Shown: positions 9,115-18,851, counted from the first letter of the stretch. The stretch: DNA of 35,497 bases from Nemertoderma westbladi (GCA_032718475.1 JAUCBJ010005923.1:1-35497); one strand, 5' to 3'. Notes: a model not told the origin generated them from the sequence alone. Numbers and translations: made by a program.

Positions 9115-9500
9115 GAAAATGAAATCGTATTGAACCAGTGCAGTGCACTTCGTGCTGGTGAAGTACAAATTGTACCAGTGAATCTTCATACCGGTGAAAC
9201 TTCATACCGCTGCGGTGCACTTCGCAATGGTGCAGTGCACATTGAACCAGGGCAGTGCACTCATGCTGGTGCTGTGCACATTGCACAGGTAAATTAGTGC
9301 ACTTCATACCGCTGCAGTGCACATATTGCATCGGTGAATTAGTGCACTTCGCAAGGCATTGCACTTCTTACCAGTGCAGTGCGATTGCACGTTATATTAG
9401 TGCCGTGCAATTTGTAAAAGTGCAGTGCAATTGATACTGTGCAGTACATATTGCGCCGGTAAATTAGTGTATTTCGTATGGTGCAGCTCAAATTGTGTGT
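9115..9500. repeat. Degenerate short tandem repeat rich in GTGCAC palindromes
   Basis: Phrases like GCAGTGCACTTCATACCGCTG and CATTGCACCGGTGAATTAGTGCACTTC alternate about every 20-42 bp. The units contain GTGCAC and CCGGT dyads, giving many overlapping small inverted repeats. The minus-strand frames across it are by-products of the repeat. Confidence 0.65.
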
Positions 9501-9792
9501 TGGAACCTCAAACGGTTTACTCAGGGTAATACTTTTTCCATGCTCAGTGCTCATGCTCAGTAGGTTAGCTATCAGGTTTCTACGACAAAATAAAATACAT
9601 GTCACAAATATATTGTGGATACGGTCAATATTTTTATGAATGGTTTATCGATGCTGATGAGTTGACTTATAATTTTCACTCATTTAAGATTGCCTACAGT
9701 AGTAGTATTATATATGGTGAAATTCTGGAAATTCATACCTTACCTATTTGTACTTTGTTATTGCCGAGCAGACCACAACAGGCCAGGCCACC

Positions 9793-9810
9793 ACCGGGCA
9801 TTTGCCCGGT
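9793..9810. repeat. Perfect hairpin, 7-bp arms with a 4-nt loop
   Basis: ACCGGGC (9793-9799), loop ATTT, GCCCGGT (9804-9810). It is isolated in AT-richer DNA about 150 bp upstream of LINE copy 2. It is not followed by a T run on either strand, so there is no reason to call it a terminator. Confidence 0.5.
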
Positions 9811-9956
9811 TGCACCAAATGCAGACTGGACAGACTGATGAGGTTCTGATTAAGGACATGGGGGGCGGTTGGCAACTCGCCCTAGTGGTAAATGTGGAAT
9901 TGGTTTATTGATAGGAATAGGACCAATCCAATATAACAATCCAATCCAACATAATA

Positions 9957-10400
9957 CACAAAATCTCTAACCGCATCAGCCGTTGCCACTTCTCATGTTC
10001 TGGAAGACTGGGTAAGAAGTTTCCTAAGTTGGTTCTGATTGTGTGCTATTCTCCAACTAGTGTTGCCCCAGTAGAGGAAGTGAAAATTTCTACCACAATC
10101 TACAAACAGCTACTGATGGAGTGGATCAGCATGAATTCTTAGCATTCCTGGGAAACTTTAATGCACGTCAGCATCAAACACCTACATCCCCATTTGTCTA
10201 TAGCGATAGTGTTAACCGAAATTCAGTCCATCTTAAGGATTTCATCTCTGGAAATGGATTGTTTCTGGCTGGAACCCAGTACAAGAAGCGAACTGGTACA
10301 CTGACCCGCCCAGTGGTCACAAGTCCCAGATAGACCATATTCTGTTTCGTAGGAAATACAGGAGCTCTATACAAGACTGTAAAGCATTTACACAAGTCAC
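9957..10400 (+). pseudogene. AP-like endonuclease domain of LINE copy 2
   Basis: Reading across two small frameshifts gives ISNRIS, KLVLIVCYSPTSVAPVEEV, HEFLAFLGNFNAR, NRNSVHLKDF, KKRTGT and SQIDHILFRRKYRSSIQDC. These correspond to the APE-type endonuclease landmarks YxPT, GDFNA (here GNFNA, so the catalytic Asp has become Asn), TxxxR and the terminal I/S-D-H motif (IDHI near 10330-10341). The domain nicks target DNA to prime reverse transcription. Frame changes occur near 10095 and 10310. The N-terminal third is missing or unrecognisable. Confidence 0.75.
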
Positions 10401-10499
10401 ATTTACAAGTCTTATTGTGGCCAAGGTAAGACTTAGTCTGCGTGCTAACAGAACAACGCAATCTGCCTTGCCGTCCTGTCTGTATGACTGGTCCTGTCT

Positions 10500-11166
10500 G
10501 TCGCAACAGCCAAGTGTGAGATCCAGCTTCACACTACAGCTGAGCAACAGGTTTTGAGGTTGTTCCCTCTGAGGTGGCAGATCACTGCGAGGGCTATAAT
10601 ATTGCCTTCACAGAAGCAGTTAAGTTGGCGGCTGCAGAAACAGTTCCTGTATACCTTCGAAACAGGAAAAAGGCCCCCTGGACTGACCACAAAATTCAGA
10701 AGGGCCGGAATGACCTCTATAAGACTCAAGAAAGAGTCCCTACTCAAACAGACTGTAGAGGCCAAGAATGCACTTAAGGCTGCTTCTGGTTCCCTGAAAA
10801 GGCAGTGCTCTGATAATCTACAGGAGCTAATAAACCAACACGTTGATGCCATAAATGATGCTGACGACAGCAGGTAATCATCCCAGGGGTGGAAATCGAT
10901 CAACTTGGTTACTGGGCGGAAAAGCCAACCAACCACCAAGGTTAAGGACAGAATCACCAGCCGATCGCCTCAATGGTTGGAAGGCCCACTTTGAAAAGCT
11001 CAGCAATAATGACAGGGTATTGCCTGATAACTTTATAGTAGTAAAAGTTTCTGAGTCTGTACTCCCAGATATTCCCATTGGCGATATCTCCTTTGCAGAA
11101 GTGAAGGCTGCTGCAAAGGGCATTAAGACCAATCGTGCCAGTGGAGAAGATGGTTTTTCCACCTGA
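10500..11166 (+). pseudogene. Endonuclease-RT linker and RT N-terminus of LINE copy 2
   Basis: The stretch spans two frames (10554-10877 and 10855-11166) with a stop and frameshift near 10870. It includes a basic helix (KKESLLKQTVEAKNALKAA), then LVTGRKSQPPRLRTES, RLNGWKAHFEKLSN and EVKAAAKGIKTNRASGEDGF. These match the usual LINE linker phrases W.HFE.L and LKNGKAxGPDGIPPE. An indel in the T run near 11155 shifts the reading to FPPEVFKIPE. Confidence 0.75.
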
Positions 11167-12567
11167 GGTATTTAAAATACCTGAGTGTTTAAAGCTCATA
11201 TATCCCATCATAGTAGACATGTACCGAACAACAAGTGTCCCACAAGAAATGAAAACAAATAAGTTGGTGCCAGTTCCCAAGAAGGGCAACCTAACACTCT
11301 ATGGTTCTTTTCGGGGAATCTCATTGAGCTCGATTGCTGCAAAGCTATACAATAGAATTCTATTAAATCGCATCAGGGATCCTATTGAGAGACTGCTCCG
11401 TGGAAATCAGAATGGGTTCCGTAAAGGTTGTGGGACCATGGAGCCCATTTTGGCACTTAGAAGGATAATTGAAGAGTTATCAAAAAAGAAAGACAGGCAT
11501 CTGGCTGTTATCTTTGTTGACTTCTTCAAGGCCTTTGATTCAGTCTCTCGCTCACGTATGTTCAGCATACTTTCATTATATGGGATTCCTGATGAAATTA
11601 TTGCAGCAATCAGATCAGTATACGATGGTTCGACAACATTTGTGTCTACTGTTGACGGTGACACAGAACCATTTGAAGTGTTATGGGGCGTCCTCCAGGG
11701 AGACACACTTGCACCATTCTTGTTCATAATTGTTGTTGACTATGTTCTATGCATGTCCTTAGATCATCATAATGATGATGGGGTGATGATAACTCCACCT
11801 ACTGGCTCCAGAAGTCGAGGAAATCCTGCCAAGTACCGAACTGATCTAGACTTTGCTGATGACTTAGGAGTACTCTCAGAATCACTAGAGGGAGCCCAAC
11901 GGCTCCTCAGCTCATTAGAACAACATGCTGCTTCTAGTGTTGGTCTTTTTATTAACTCCAGAAAGACCAAAATTTTGACAGTTAACTTTGAAAGTCCTCA
12001 GCAAGTCTCTGATCGGATGAGCATAAGCTCAAAAGATGGTATGCTTGAGCATGTGGATGACTTCTGTTACCTGGGATCATGGATCCGGAAGTCAGGTGAG
12101 GACCTTCGAATACGTAAGGGAAAGGCATGGACAGCCTTGAATAGGCTTTCCAGGATTTGGAAGTCACCAAATCTCTGGATGGCACATTCACAAGAATGCT
12201 ACGCCGGGTTCATTGTGTCAAGTACAATGCACACATCTCCAGCCAGACACTATATAACATTGGAGGTGTTTCATTGGTTCCCCCAAGCTTGACACTAGAA
12301 CAATATCGCCTCCGCTTTGCAGGACATTGCTTTCGCCGTGAGGACCAGCCAGTGCATAATCTTGTACATTGGCAGCCTCATGGAGGGAATAAGCATGGTG
12401 GACAGCCCATGACTTTCTTGAGACGCATCTTAAAGGACACTGGCCTTGAAGATGCGGATGATCTAGCAAATGTCATGGGTCATAGGGAGTTATGGCGGTG
12501 CAATTTTGTCGATAAGCGGGCACAGCATTCTCAAAAATGCAGCTGCAATGCAGCATGCCGATCCTAG
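11135..12567 (+). pseudogene. RT and C-terminal region of LINE copy 2, frameshifted by a 100-bp deletion
   Basis: The RT motifs are intact up to RLSRIWKSP: FVDFFKAFDS, GVLQGDTLAPFLF and FADD (bases 11852-11863). At about 12167 the sequence jumps from WKSP to the codons for KSLDGTFTRML in another frame. The 100 bp between them in copy 1 (1860-1959, encoding RINRKLKVRLF to ALTAED) is absent. Because 100 is not a multiple of three, translation continues out of frame to a stop at 12292. The proper C-terminus resumes in the second frame (12157-12567: MLRRVHCVKYNAH to KRAQHS). Roughly 18 residue differences separate the two copies over their shared part, so they are close relatives. Confidence 0.85.
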
Positions 12568-12578
12568 TAGTAGTAACT

Positions 12579-13556
12579 AAATTTTGTATATTTAGCATTA
12601 AAAACGTGTTATAAACAAGCGAGTCAATGGCACGAAATGACCGCAAACACAAAATAAATTTTAGTGGGTTTTAAAAATTGGTTTAATTTAATTAAAAACA
12701 TTAAGGGAAAGGAGCAGGTGACAGTGGCGATGTTTTCTAACCAAAACAATAAACTATGCATTATTTCACTTGTGGTCAATTAGCGCTGAAGATCACTATT
12801 TTCACTTGCGGTCAAAGTGCGCCACTATCTGAAATAAGCAGGAAACAAATTATTTATATATACATTTTAAAGTAATAATTTTTTGTCAAGGTTTTAAATG
12901 CTTCCGATGTGATGTCCGCAATAAATTACTGTGGTTTCCATGAATACGGGTATTTGTTGCAAAACATATTTCTACACAAAATTGATGTGGTGCATATTAT
13001 TTAGGGAAACATATTATTAATAAAGTGCACAGACGAAACAAAAAACACATGAGTGTCAGTAGGCATAGTAGTTTTTCCTTGGAAAGATAGAGCGATAGTT
13101 GTAGTGCCTTCGTTACCATAGCAACACTTCAATAGTTTCTCTAAAATTTTCATATTTTTGATCAAAATTACAACCAGTTCAAGCCCACCAGTTAATCGCC
13201 ATTCTGATTGCTAAGCTTTCAAAGAAATTGCTGTAGTCCATAGAAACGGGTCATTAATTCAAATTGCCCAAGGTGTCAAAGTCCATAAATTACTTTTTTT
13301 ATGTTAAGAGGGACCCCTAGACACCAAAACATCCAAAAAAATGTAATCCGTCCAAAAATTTTCGGTTGGGCCAAAAAGAGGTACGTGGCTCCCGGATTAT
13401 AGGAGTTGGTGGCTGGTAGGACAAAATATTGGATGCTGGATTGCTAGAATAAATCAAGTCACCCTTCTGTACAGTACATAGGTCTAATACTCACAATTTA
13501 TTCGTCACCCTTGTCCAGACTGTGATTATTAAGGAGAGTGTGTTGCTGTTATTTAC
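12579..13556. other. Non-coding AT-rich stretch with short repeats
   Basis: I see no gene. About 50 bp at 12708-12766 (AAAGGAGCAGGTGACAGTGG, then TTTTCTAACCAAAACAATAA) matches 15657-15708 inside the Gypsy-like element. A 24-nt phrase containing TTTCACTTGYGGTCAA occurs at about 12764 and 12801. The rest shows no structure I can name. Confidence 0.4.
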
Positions 13557-13660
13557 AGTACTATGGTACTGATAGCTAGCCTGGTTATTTATCTAGAATT
13601 TTGCTGCCTAGGTATTGCAGTGGCAGTTCCTGTCAGTACTTTGGCAAAGAACACAGTAGT
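13557..13660 (+). CDS. Candidate exon with a hydrophobic signal-like N-terminus (weak)
   Basis: An acceptor-like TTGCTGTTATTTACAG (to 13556) and a donor AGT|GTAAGT (GT at 13661) bracket a segment with an ATG at 13563. It translates to a very hydrophobic stretch (MVLIASLVIYLEFCCLGIAV) followed by PVSTLAKNT. This is what a first coding exon of a secreted protein could look like. It is short and nothing around it continues the frame, so chance is quite possible. Confidence 0.18.
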
Positions 13661-13907
13661 GTAAGTATAACTTTCTTAGCCCTAAAGGATGTTGTACGCC
13701 AAATAGCAGTAAATTTGCCCTCTGCCTAGATAATGCAATCAAATTCAGGCAGAAACAGTTGATATTCCTCCACCCTACAAGACAATTTGGTACTAACATT
13801 TAATTTGGTAATACTAGTAGAACGAAACAAAGATAAATTAATAAACAACATCTTAAGAATACATTCTAAATAAAAAATGCATTTAAAAAATACAGTATAT
13901 TATCGAT

Positions 13908-13999
13908 TGCTAAAAAATAATGTCCATATAGGGTTCGAACGCTCGACCTATCAAATTGCTATCTGATATTAATGTACTGATCCATTGAGCCACTTGGTT
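13908..13999 (-). ncRNA. tRNA-derived Pol III module (SINE-like), degenerate
   Basis: Read on the minus strand there is an A-box-like TGGCTCAATGG (13992-13982), a possible anticodon stem TATCAG/TTGATA, a B-box-like GCGTTCGAACCC (13942-13931) and a run of six T (13913-13908) that could stop Pol III. The T stem and D stem do not pair properly, so this is not a functional tRNA. A tRNA-derived SINE head or tRNA pseudogene fits. It ends about 70 bp before the Gypsy-like 5' LTR. Confidence 0.45.
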
Positions 14000-14066
14000 A
14001 ACTGAGTAAAATATTGCCATCAGAACAAGTATTATTTCTAGCTAAATCAACTAACCTGAACAAGCT

Positions 14067-14378
14067 TGTGATGAAAACATTATTACTGTAGTTTACCAAT
14101 TATTAGTTAATTAGGAATCGAGAGTATACGATAGTTGTTTGTGAATTGTGAATGTAAGGTGGGTCAGCTGTATGAGGAAAGGAGAAGGTATTGCGCTGTA
14201 AGGTGGATGGGGGTTTAGAGTGGTGAGGGATATTTAGTAGGAGTATAAAGATACTGGTGACGTTTATCATAGAGTTGTAATACTTTATATTATTTATATA
14301 TTATTTGTTCGTTATATACTTAGATATTATAACGACTGTGTATTAACAAAACTCTGAACTCTTTTCTACAAGCTATCA
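14067..14378 (+). repeat. 5' LTR of the Gypsy-like element
   Basis: It begins TGTGATGAAAACATTATTAC and ends …CTACAAGCTATCA. It matches 18852-19116 nearly throughout. This copy has about 41 extra bp (GAGGAAAGGAG…GGGGGT) after GGTCAGCTGTAT and a few more after ATAGTT. TG…CA termini are satisfied. If the LTR instead ends at CTACA (14370), AGCT would flank the element on both sides, but the similarity between the copies continues past that point, so I prefer 14378. Confidence 0.85.
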
Positions 14379-14388
14379 CCGCAAGCAA

Positions 14389-14800
14389 ATGGCTCTCAAA
14401 CTAGATAGGATCATTCATCCATTCAATGGGGAAGGAGACGTTCATTTTGGGGAATGGCTTAAGAAATTCGAACTGGTATCGAAAATTCAAAAGTGGGATC
14501 ACCTGGAAAACTACCTGCCATTGTTTCTCGAAGGACCCGCATTCGTAATTTACGACCAATTGCAATCGGATGTTAAGGAGAGTTACACAAACATTGTTGC
14601 GGTATTAACTTCGGCTTTTTCTGCAACCCCTACACAAGCATACTCACAATATATTAGTAGAAGGTGGAATTCAGGTGAGACTATAGAAGTATACTTGTCA
14701 GATTTGAAGAGGTTGTTATTGTTGACGGGAATAAAACCGTCAGATATCCATAAAATGGATCCAATTCTTAAATGTCAATTCATATACGGTAAGCAGTCAA
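14389..14800 (+). pseudogene. Gag capsid-like region
   Basis: The gag capsid protein assembles the particle around element RNA. From ATG at 14389 (MALKLDRIIHPFNGEGD) the frame reads FGEWLKKFELVSKIQKWD, LENYLPLFLEGPAF, YDQL and YLSDLKRLLLLTGI. This is the usual retrotransposon gag signature: W..kfe…, Lp.fL.g.A…y..l. The frame breaks near 14790, after QFIYG, and continues in the next frame. The start codon lies 10 bp after the LTR end and is the natural one. Confidence 0.75.
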
Positions 14801-15223
14801 TTAGTCACTATGACTTCTGCAGAGGATTCAGTCTTGAGTGTCGAAGATCTAGTCCAGAAGGTGAGGAGGATAGTAGCGAGCCGAAGTGTGAATGAGAAGT
14901 TTGATTTTCCGGTTGGGGCACTGAGAGGTAAAGCAAGTAACATCGAACATCGTGTGCCATGTAGCGGTTATCGGACGCAGAGTAAACCAAAAGGTATGCT
15001 GTGTTACAACTGCGGAAATCAAGGTCATATCGCTTCCCGTTGCTTTACGGATAAAACTGTTATGTGCTATCGATGCAACGGGGTCGGTCATATGGTGAAG
15101 GAATGTCCATCTAGAGATTCGGGAAACGGGGCGGGGGGTTGTAGGTTACGCTTCAACCCCCCGAAATCATTTACCTGTGTTGAAAGCAAGACTTTCGTTT
15201 CCACAGGAAAACGATCAATATGA
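14801..15223 (+). pseudogene. Nucleocapsid with two CCHC zinc knuckles
   Basis: The continuation of gag in the second frame contains SVEDLVQKVRRIVASRS and two canonical zinc knuckles, CYNCGNQGHIASRC (15002-15043) and CYRCNGVGHMVKEC (15065-15106). Both are intact C-x2-C-x4-H-x4-C, which bind element RNA. The frame ends at 15223 after FVSTGKRSI. Protease begins in the third frame around 15177, so the gag-pol boundary overlaps. Whether this shift is programmed or mutational cannot be told from one copy. Confidence 0.85.
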
Positions 15224-15623
15224 TTGTAATATAGGAGTAGATACATTTTGCTCACATAGCATAATATCCTCGGGATTTCTGAATAAGAAAGTAGGTGCAA
15301 AATTTTCAAATAATTTATCTGAAAATTTGTTTATGTTAAATGGTAATTCCGTAAAAGTTGTTGGCAAAGTACATATTTTGCTATACAATTTACCCGGTGT
15401 AAGTGAAGCGCTTCAAATTGAAGCTTGGGTAGTTCATGGTTGTGAAATATTTGGTGTCGATTTACTAATGGGAATTGATGTAATATTGCATGTCGGAGGT
15501 GTTAATATTATATCAACCAATGGTGTATCAGTAGATGCTATTTTGTTTAATAATTGTTCAATGGGTTATCGTTCATATGCGTACCGACCTGACCGATGGT
15601 GTTACAGTGGTGGTGTTTTCTAA
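15177..15623 (+). pseudogene. Aspartic protease domain with altered active site
   Basis: A retropepsin-like domain would process the polyprotein. It reads CNIGVDTFCSHSIISSGFLN, where the catalytic motif should be D-T/S-G. The third position here is Phe (TTT, 15246-15248), so the enzyme could not work as it stands. Later VVGKVHILLYNLPG and FGVDLLMGIDVIL supply the flap-like region and the C-terminal hydrophobic-G-x-D. The frame ends at 15623, just after the first copy of a 37-bp repeated phrase. Confidence 0.75.
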
Positions 15624-15708
15624 CCAAAACAATAAACTAATCTCCATTACTTAATTAACAGAAAGGAGCAGGTTACAGTGGTGGGCTTTTCTAACCAAAA
15701 CAATAAAC
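15601..15708 (+). repeat. Direct duplication of a phrase also present at 12708-12766
   Basis: TTACAGTGGTGGTGTTTTCT followed by AACCAAAACAATAAAC occurs at 15602-15637 and again at 15673-15708, about 71 bp apart. A third copy lies at about 12724-12766, with the same upstream AAAGGAGCAGG as the second copy. It interrupts the polyprotein between protease and RT. Confidence 0.7.
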
Positions 15709-16103
15709 ATTATCTCAATAACATAGGGTATTTCATACTTATAGTGTTATTTTTGCAATACGAAAATACCATCGGTACGGTCGGTACGGATATGAACTAT
15801 AACTGTTCAATGAAATGTGACGAAAAAGTAACAGTAGAAAATTCCATTGGTGCTATCGTAAAAAATTCAATTGGTGCTACAGTAGATAATTCCATTGATG
15901 TTACAGTAGATAATTCCGGTGCTACAGTACAATTGATAGAAAGTAGTAAAAATGATGTGCCTATACCGTCTAAACCTGTAATTGACTCAGGTTTGAATAA
16001 GATCAAACAATTTAAGTCTAGTACAGCACATGCTATATATCATGAAAATGGTGACGTAACAATTACTGAAAGTGACTTTAAGGTTAAATTTATTATCTTG
16101 TAA
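15678..16103 (+). pseudogene. Spacer ORF between protease and RT with decapeptide tandem repeats
   Basis: The frame begins in the duplicated phrase. It has a hydrophobic stretch (NNIGYFILIVLFLQY), then four imperfect repeats of about ten residues, VENSIGAIVK, NSIGATVD, NSIDVTVD and NSGATVQ (about 15830-15930, roughly 27-30 bp each). It ends in ENGDVTITESDFKVKFIIL. The last part may be the start of RT (SDFKVKF, then WVLEWIW in another frame). The repeats look like slippage expansion of a non-essential linker. Confidence 0.5.
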
Positions 16104-16194
16104 GTACTGGGTTTTGGAGTGGATTTGGAACGATGGAATTCCACCACCCAGAGAAGTAGGTAGTGGCATATGGTAGAGACTATGGAGTTGTTGT

Positions 16195-16698
16195 TCTATC
16201 ATAGACATTAAGAACGCGTATTTACAGATTCGGCTTGAGCCGAATTTAATTAAATATCAGGCTGTTTTATTTCATAACAAAGTTTCTGTTATGACAAGAA
16301 TGGGTTTCGGATTAGAGATTGCCCGCAAAGTGCTTGAAACTATTGTAGAATTTGTTTTACACGTGCATAACTTTCCATCTTGTGCTGTTGATTTTTACGT
16401 TGATGACATAGATGTAGATGAAACCATTTTTCCTAGTATTTTAGTGCAAGAAGCATTAAATACGTATGGTTTGGATACAAAGTTACCTGTGAGTATAACT
16501 GATAATGATGTTTTAGGTTTACACATCTACAAATATAACGATTTACTCATGTGGTGTCGTAGAGATAAAGCTAGTTTAAAACCAGTGTTGACTGAAATGA
16601 CTCGTAGATATTTATATTCTTGGTGCGGTAAATTATTAGGTCATTATCTGGTGTGCGGGTGGCTTCGAGTGGCGTGTAGTTGGTTAAAACGTCAGTGA
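16195..16698 (+). pseudogene. Reverse transcriptase domain (partial)
   Basis: RT copies element RNA to DNA. Motif A reads DIKNAYLQIRLEP (from about 16203), motif B-like TRMGFGLEIARKVL, and motif C FYVDDIDVDE with the catalytic YVDD at 16396-16407. Then come VLGLHIYKYNDLLMW and FSW-like SWCGKLLGHYLVCGWLRVAC, the connection toward RNase H. The fingers region before motif A is almost entirely missing, so about 100 residues have been lost or scrambled. The frame ends at 16698 (WLKRQ, stop). Confidence 0.8.
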
Positions 16699-16713
16699 AT
16701 CGGGGGCTGGGAT

Positions 16714-17466
16714 GTGGCCATAGATTTGTGGATACTTCATTTGGTGGATGACATATGGAGTAGAATTAATATAAATGATCCCGTGAGGGGTGTGTGGCAG
16801 GTACATGTAGAAAGTGAAACATGTGTGGTGTGGAGTGACGCCAGCGATATTGCTAAAGGTATCATATTTCAAGTGGGTAACGCCATTGTTGAAGATGGCG
16901 TTTGGCTCTGTAAAGCTCATGAGTCAAAGCAGCACATTAATGTAGCTGAATTAGATGCAATCGTAGAAGGAGTAAACCTTGCAATAAAATGGAATGTTAC
17001 AAAGCTGATAATATATACAGATTCAAAGATTGCGTGTGGATGGGTTGATGCGATGTTGAGAAACAAACATCGTATTCATGTGGGAGGAATGTATTCTAAT
17101 GTAGTAGTAATACGTCGTTTGGAACTGTTATTAGAACACGTAAAGTTGTATAATATAGAAGTTGGCATAAAATGGGTTGAATCAAAACTCAATAAAGCAG
17201 ACGTGTTAACCCGAATTCCCAACAGTTGGCTTCAGTTGGCGACAAAACATACTGCGAATGAACTAAAACTAGGAGGTGTTATAGGTGCGAATGATAAAGA
17301 CGTTTTTTGTGGAATAAAATTTGACGAAATTCGTGATAATCAATTGAAAGATTTTGATATTTGCAAATTATTAGAGAACAATGTTGTTCCAAAGTCATAT
17401 AATAAAGTAAAGAGCCAATTAGTAAACGTTTCTGGAGTACCGAAAGGTGAAAGTACCACCAGATGA
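16714..17466 (+). pseudogene. RNase H domain
   Basis: RNase H removes the RNA strand during reverse transcription. It reads VVWSDASDIAKGIIF (first Asp), HINVAELDAIVEGVNLA (Glu), LIIYTDSKIACGWV (Asp) and LNKADVLTRIPNSWLQ (final Asp). The four acidic residues D-E-D-D are all present and correctly spaced. The open frame starts at a GTG at 16714, right after the RT stop, and runs 250 codons into the connecting region before integrase. The last portion (VFCGIKFDEIRDNQLKDFDI) is the usual tether. Confidence 0.85.
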
Positions 17467-17498
17467 CATTGTGTGTTCCTGTAATACCTTGAAAACTG

Positions 17499-18347
17499 GT
17501 GGACAAGCCAATAATAACTCATGAATCAAATGGACATCCTTGTTACAAAACGACGAGAGAACTGTTAAGACGAGAGTGCTATTTTCCAAATATGGCTTTT
17601 AAATGTGAAGAAATAATTAAACATTGTGAAAAATGCTCATTAGCCAACCCTAAGAAACCAATACGAAGTGTGCCCAGTACACAGATGGTAATCCCAGACA
17701 GACCTTGGCAGGTTGCACAAATGGATAGTGTAAAAATTTATGGTGACGCCACATATGTCGGACTTCTGGTAATGTTTGATGTATTATCAAAGTTTGTTGA
17801 AGTAGAGCCAATAGAAAGTTACCACCACAATTGTATTGTAAACGCACTCTTGAAAATATGTTGGAGGTGGGGCCCACCGGAGATTATTCGAACAGATTCT
17901 GGAAAAGAAATGGGGAATCAAATGACCAGGGTTCTTTATAATAATTTCGGAATTAATGTGCGTCGTGGAGCTATACGACATCCAGAAATTCAAGGAGCGG
18001 TTGAACGATTCCACAGAACATAATTAACCCTACTGCGAAAAGTTGTTGACTGTAATACAGAATGGAGTAAGGAACTTAACATGTTACTTTATTACTATCG
18101 GCATAGGCCGACGACAACAACACTAATAAGTCCAGCTAAAGCGATGTGCGGCTGGGACTGGAGACAAAATTCATTATTAGACAGCGGATCTAGATGGATG
18201 CTGAAGAACTACAGTAGAGATCCGAAATTAATAGATTACTTAGAAGAGTGTATGTCAAACCTTGATAACGTGTATTTAAAACCACCACATGTGATCACTA
18301 TTGGAGATTCAGTATATTTACTCCGAGAAGAGCTCCAAAAAATATGA
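17499..18347 (+). pseudogene. Integrase with HHCC and DDE core, interrupted by a stop
   Basis: Integrase inserts element DNA into the host genome. The zinc-binding part reads HESNGHPCY, then HCEKCSLANPKK. The catalytic core has AQMDSVKIYG (D1), IRTDSGKEM (D2) and HPEIQGAVERFHR (E). A TAA at 18021-18023 stops the frame directly after FHRT. The same frame continues as LTLLRKVVDCNTEWSKELN, YYRHRPTTTTLISPAKAM and GDSVYLLREELQKI to 18347, so this is a nonsense mutation. The sequence otherwise matches Gypsy/GIN-type integrases in length and order. Confidence 0.85.
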
Positions 18348-18747
18348 CAAAGTGGGTGGCTGGATGGACTGTTCTAGATATCATAAACCAAACAACGATT
18401 CGTATTGGTCACGATTGTTATAGAGATAAAATCGTCAATATTGATATAATCAAACATGCAGTGGAGTCGAATTCCGATTTCTCAAACAATAAACATGATA
18501 TGGATGTGCCTGATGAGGAAAATATTCCATCAAAAATTAGTGAGGGTGAAGTGCCCAGTGAAGGTACCCCAGACTTCGGAAGATTCGTTCTTGGTTGAAC
18601 TGTTGTCCGATGGCGAGTCGCTGAAGCGGGATTTGTAGAAGCTCTGGAGGAAAGGGAAGTGCTGCGCCATTCCAGGAGAATTCGTAATCCTGTCGAAAGA
18701 TACGGAAATCATATAACTGATTTATCTGGATTAAGGGACTTGGAGTG
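18344..18747 (+). pseudogene. Integrase C-terminal tail
   Basis: After an indel in the A run near 18340 the frame reads TKWVAGWTVLDIINQTTIRI, then RDKIVNIDIIK and an acidic linker (DMDVPDEENIPSKISEGEVP). After another shift it reads HSRRIRNPVERYGNHITDLS and ends at about 18747. The first part is the SH3-like GPY/F-type end of Gypsy integrases. The final R-x-R-x-P-x-x-Y motif is the typical extreme C-terminus of such polyproteins. Confidence 0.7.
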
Positions 18748-18851
18748 ATTTGTGCTTGAGGAAAAGTAAGATTTTGCTTGGGGGAATGTGGTTAAAATGG
18801 AGAATGTATTATCGTTTTATTGTTAGCCACGTCGTGTCTATCATGGGGGAA

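Larger units (their letters stand above)
9957..12578 (+). mobile_element. RTE-like LINE, longer degenerate copy 2
   Basis: This is the same family as 1437-2969 but on the opposite strand and extending further 5', into the endonuclease domain. It ends in CCTAGTAGTAGTA at about 12567-12578, a shorter version of the TAG tail of copy 1. The 5' end is not defined: recognisable endonuclease starts near 9957 and the first part of that domain is absent. A 100-bp segment present in copy 1 is missing at about 12167, between two CACC tetranucleotides. The inversion relative to copy 1 places about 1.4 kb of near-identical inverted sequence some 8.2 kb apart. Confidence 0.85.
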
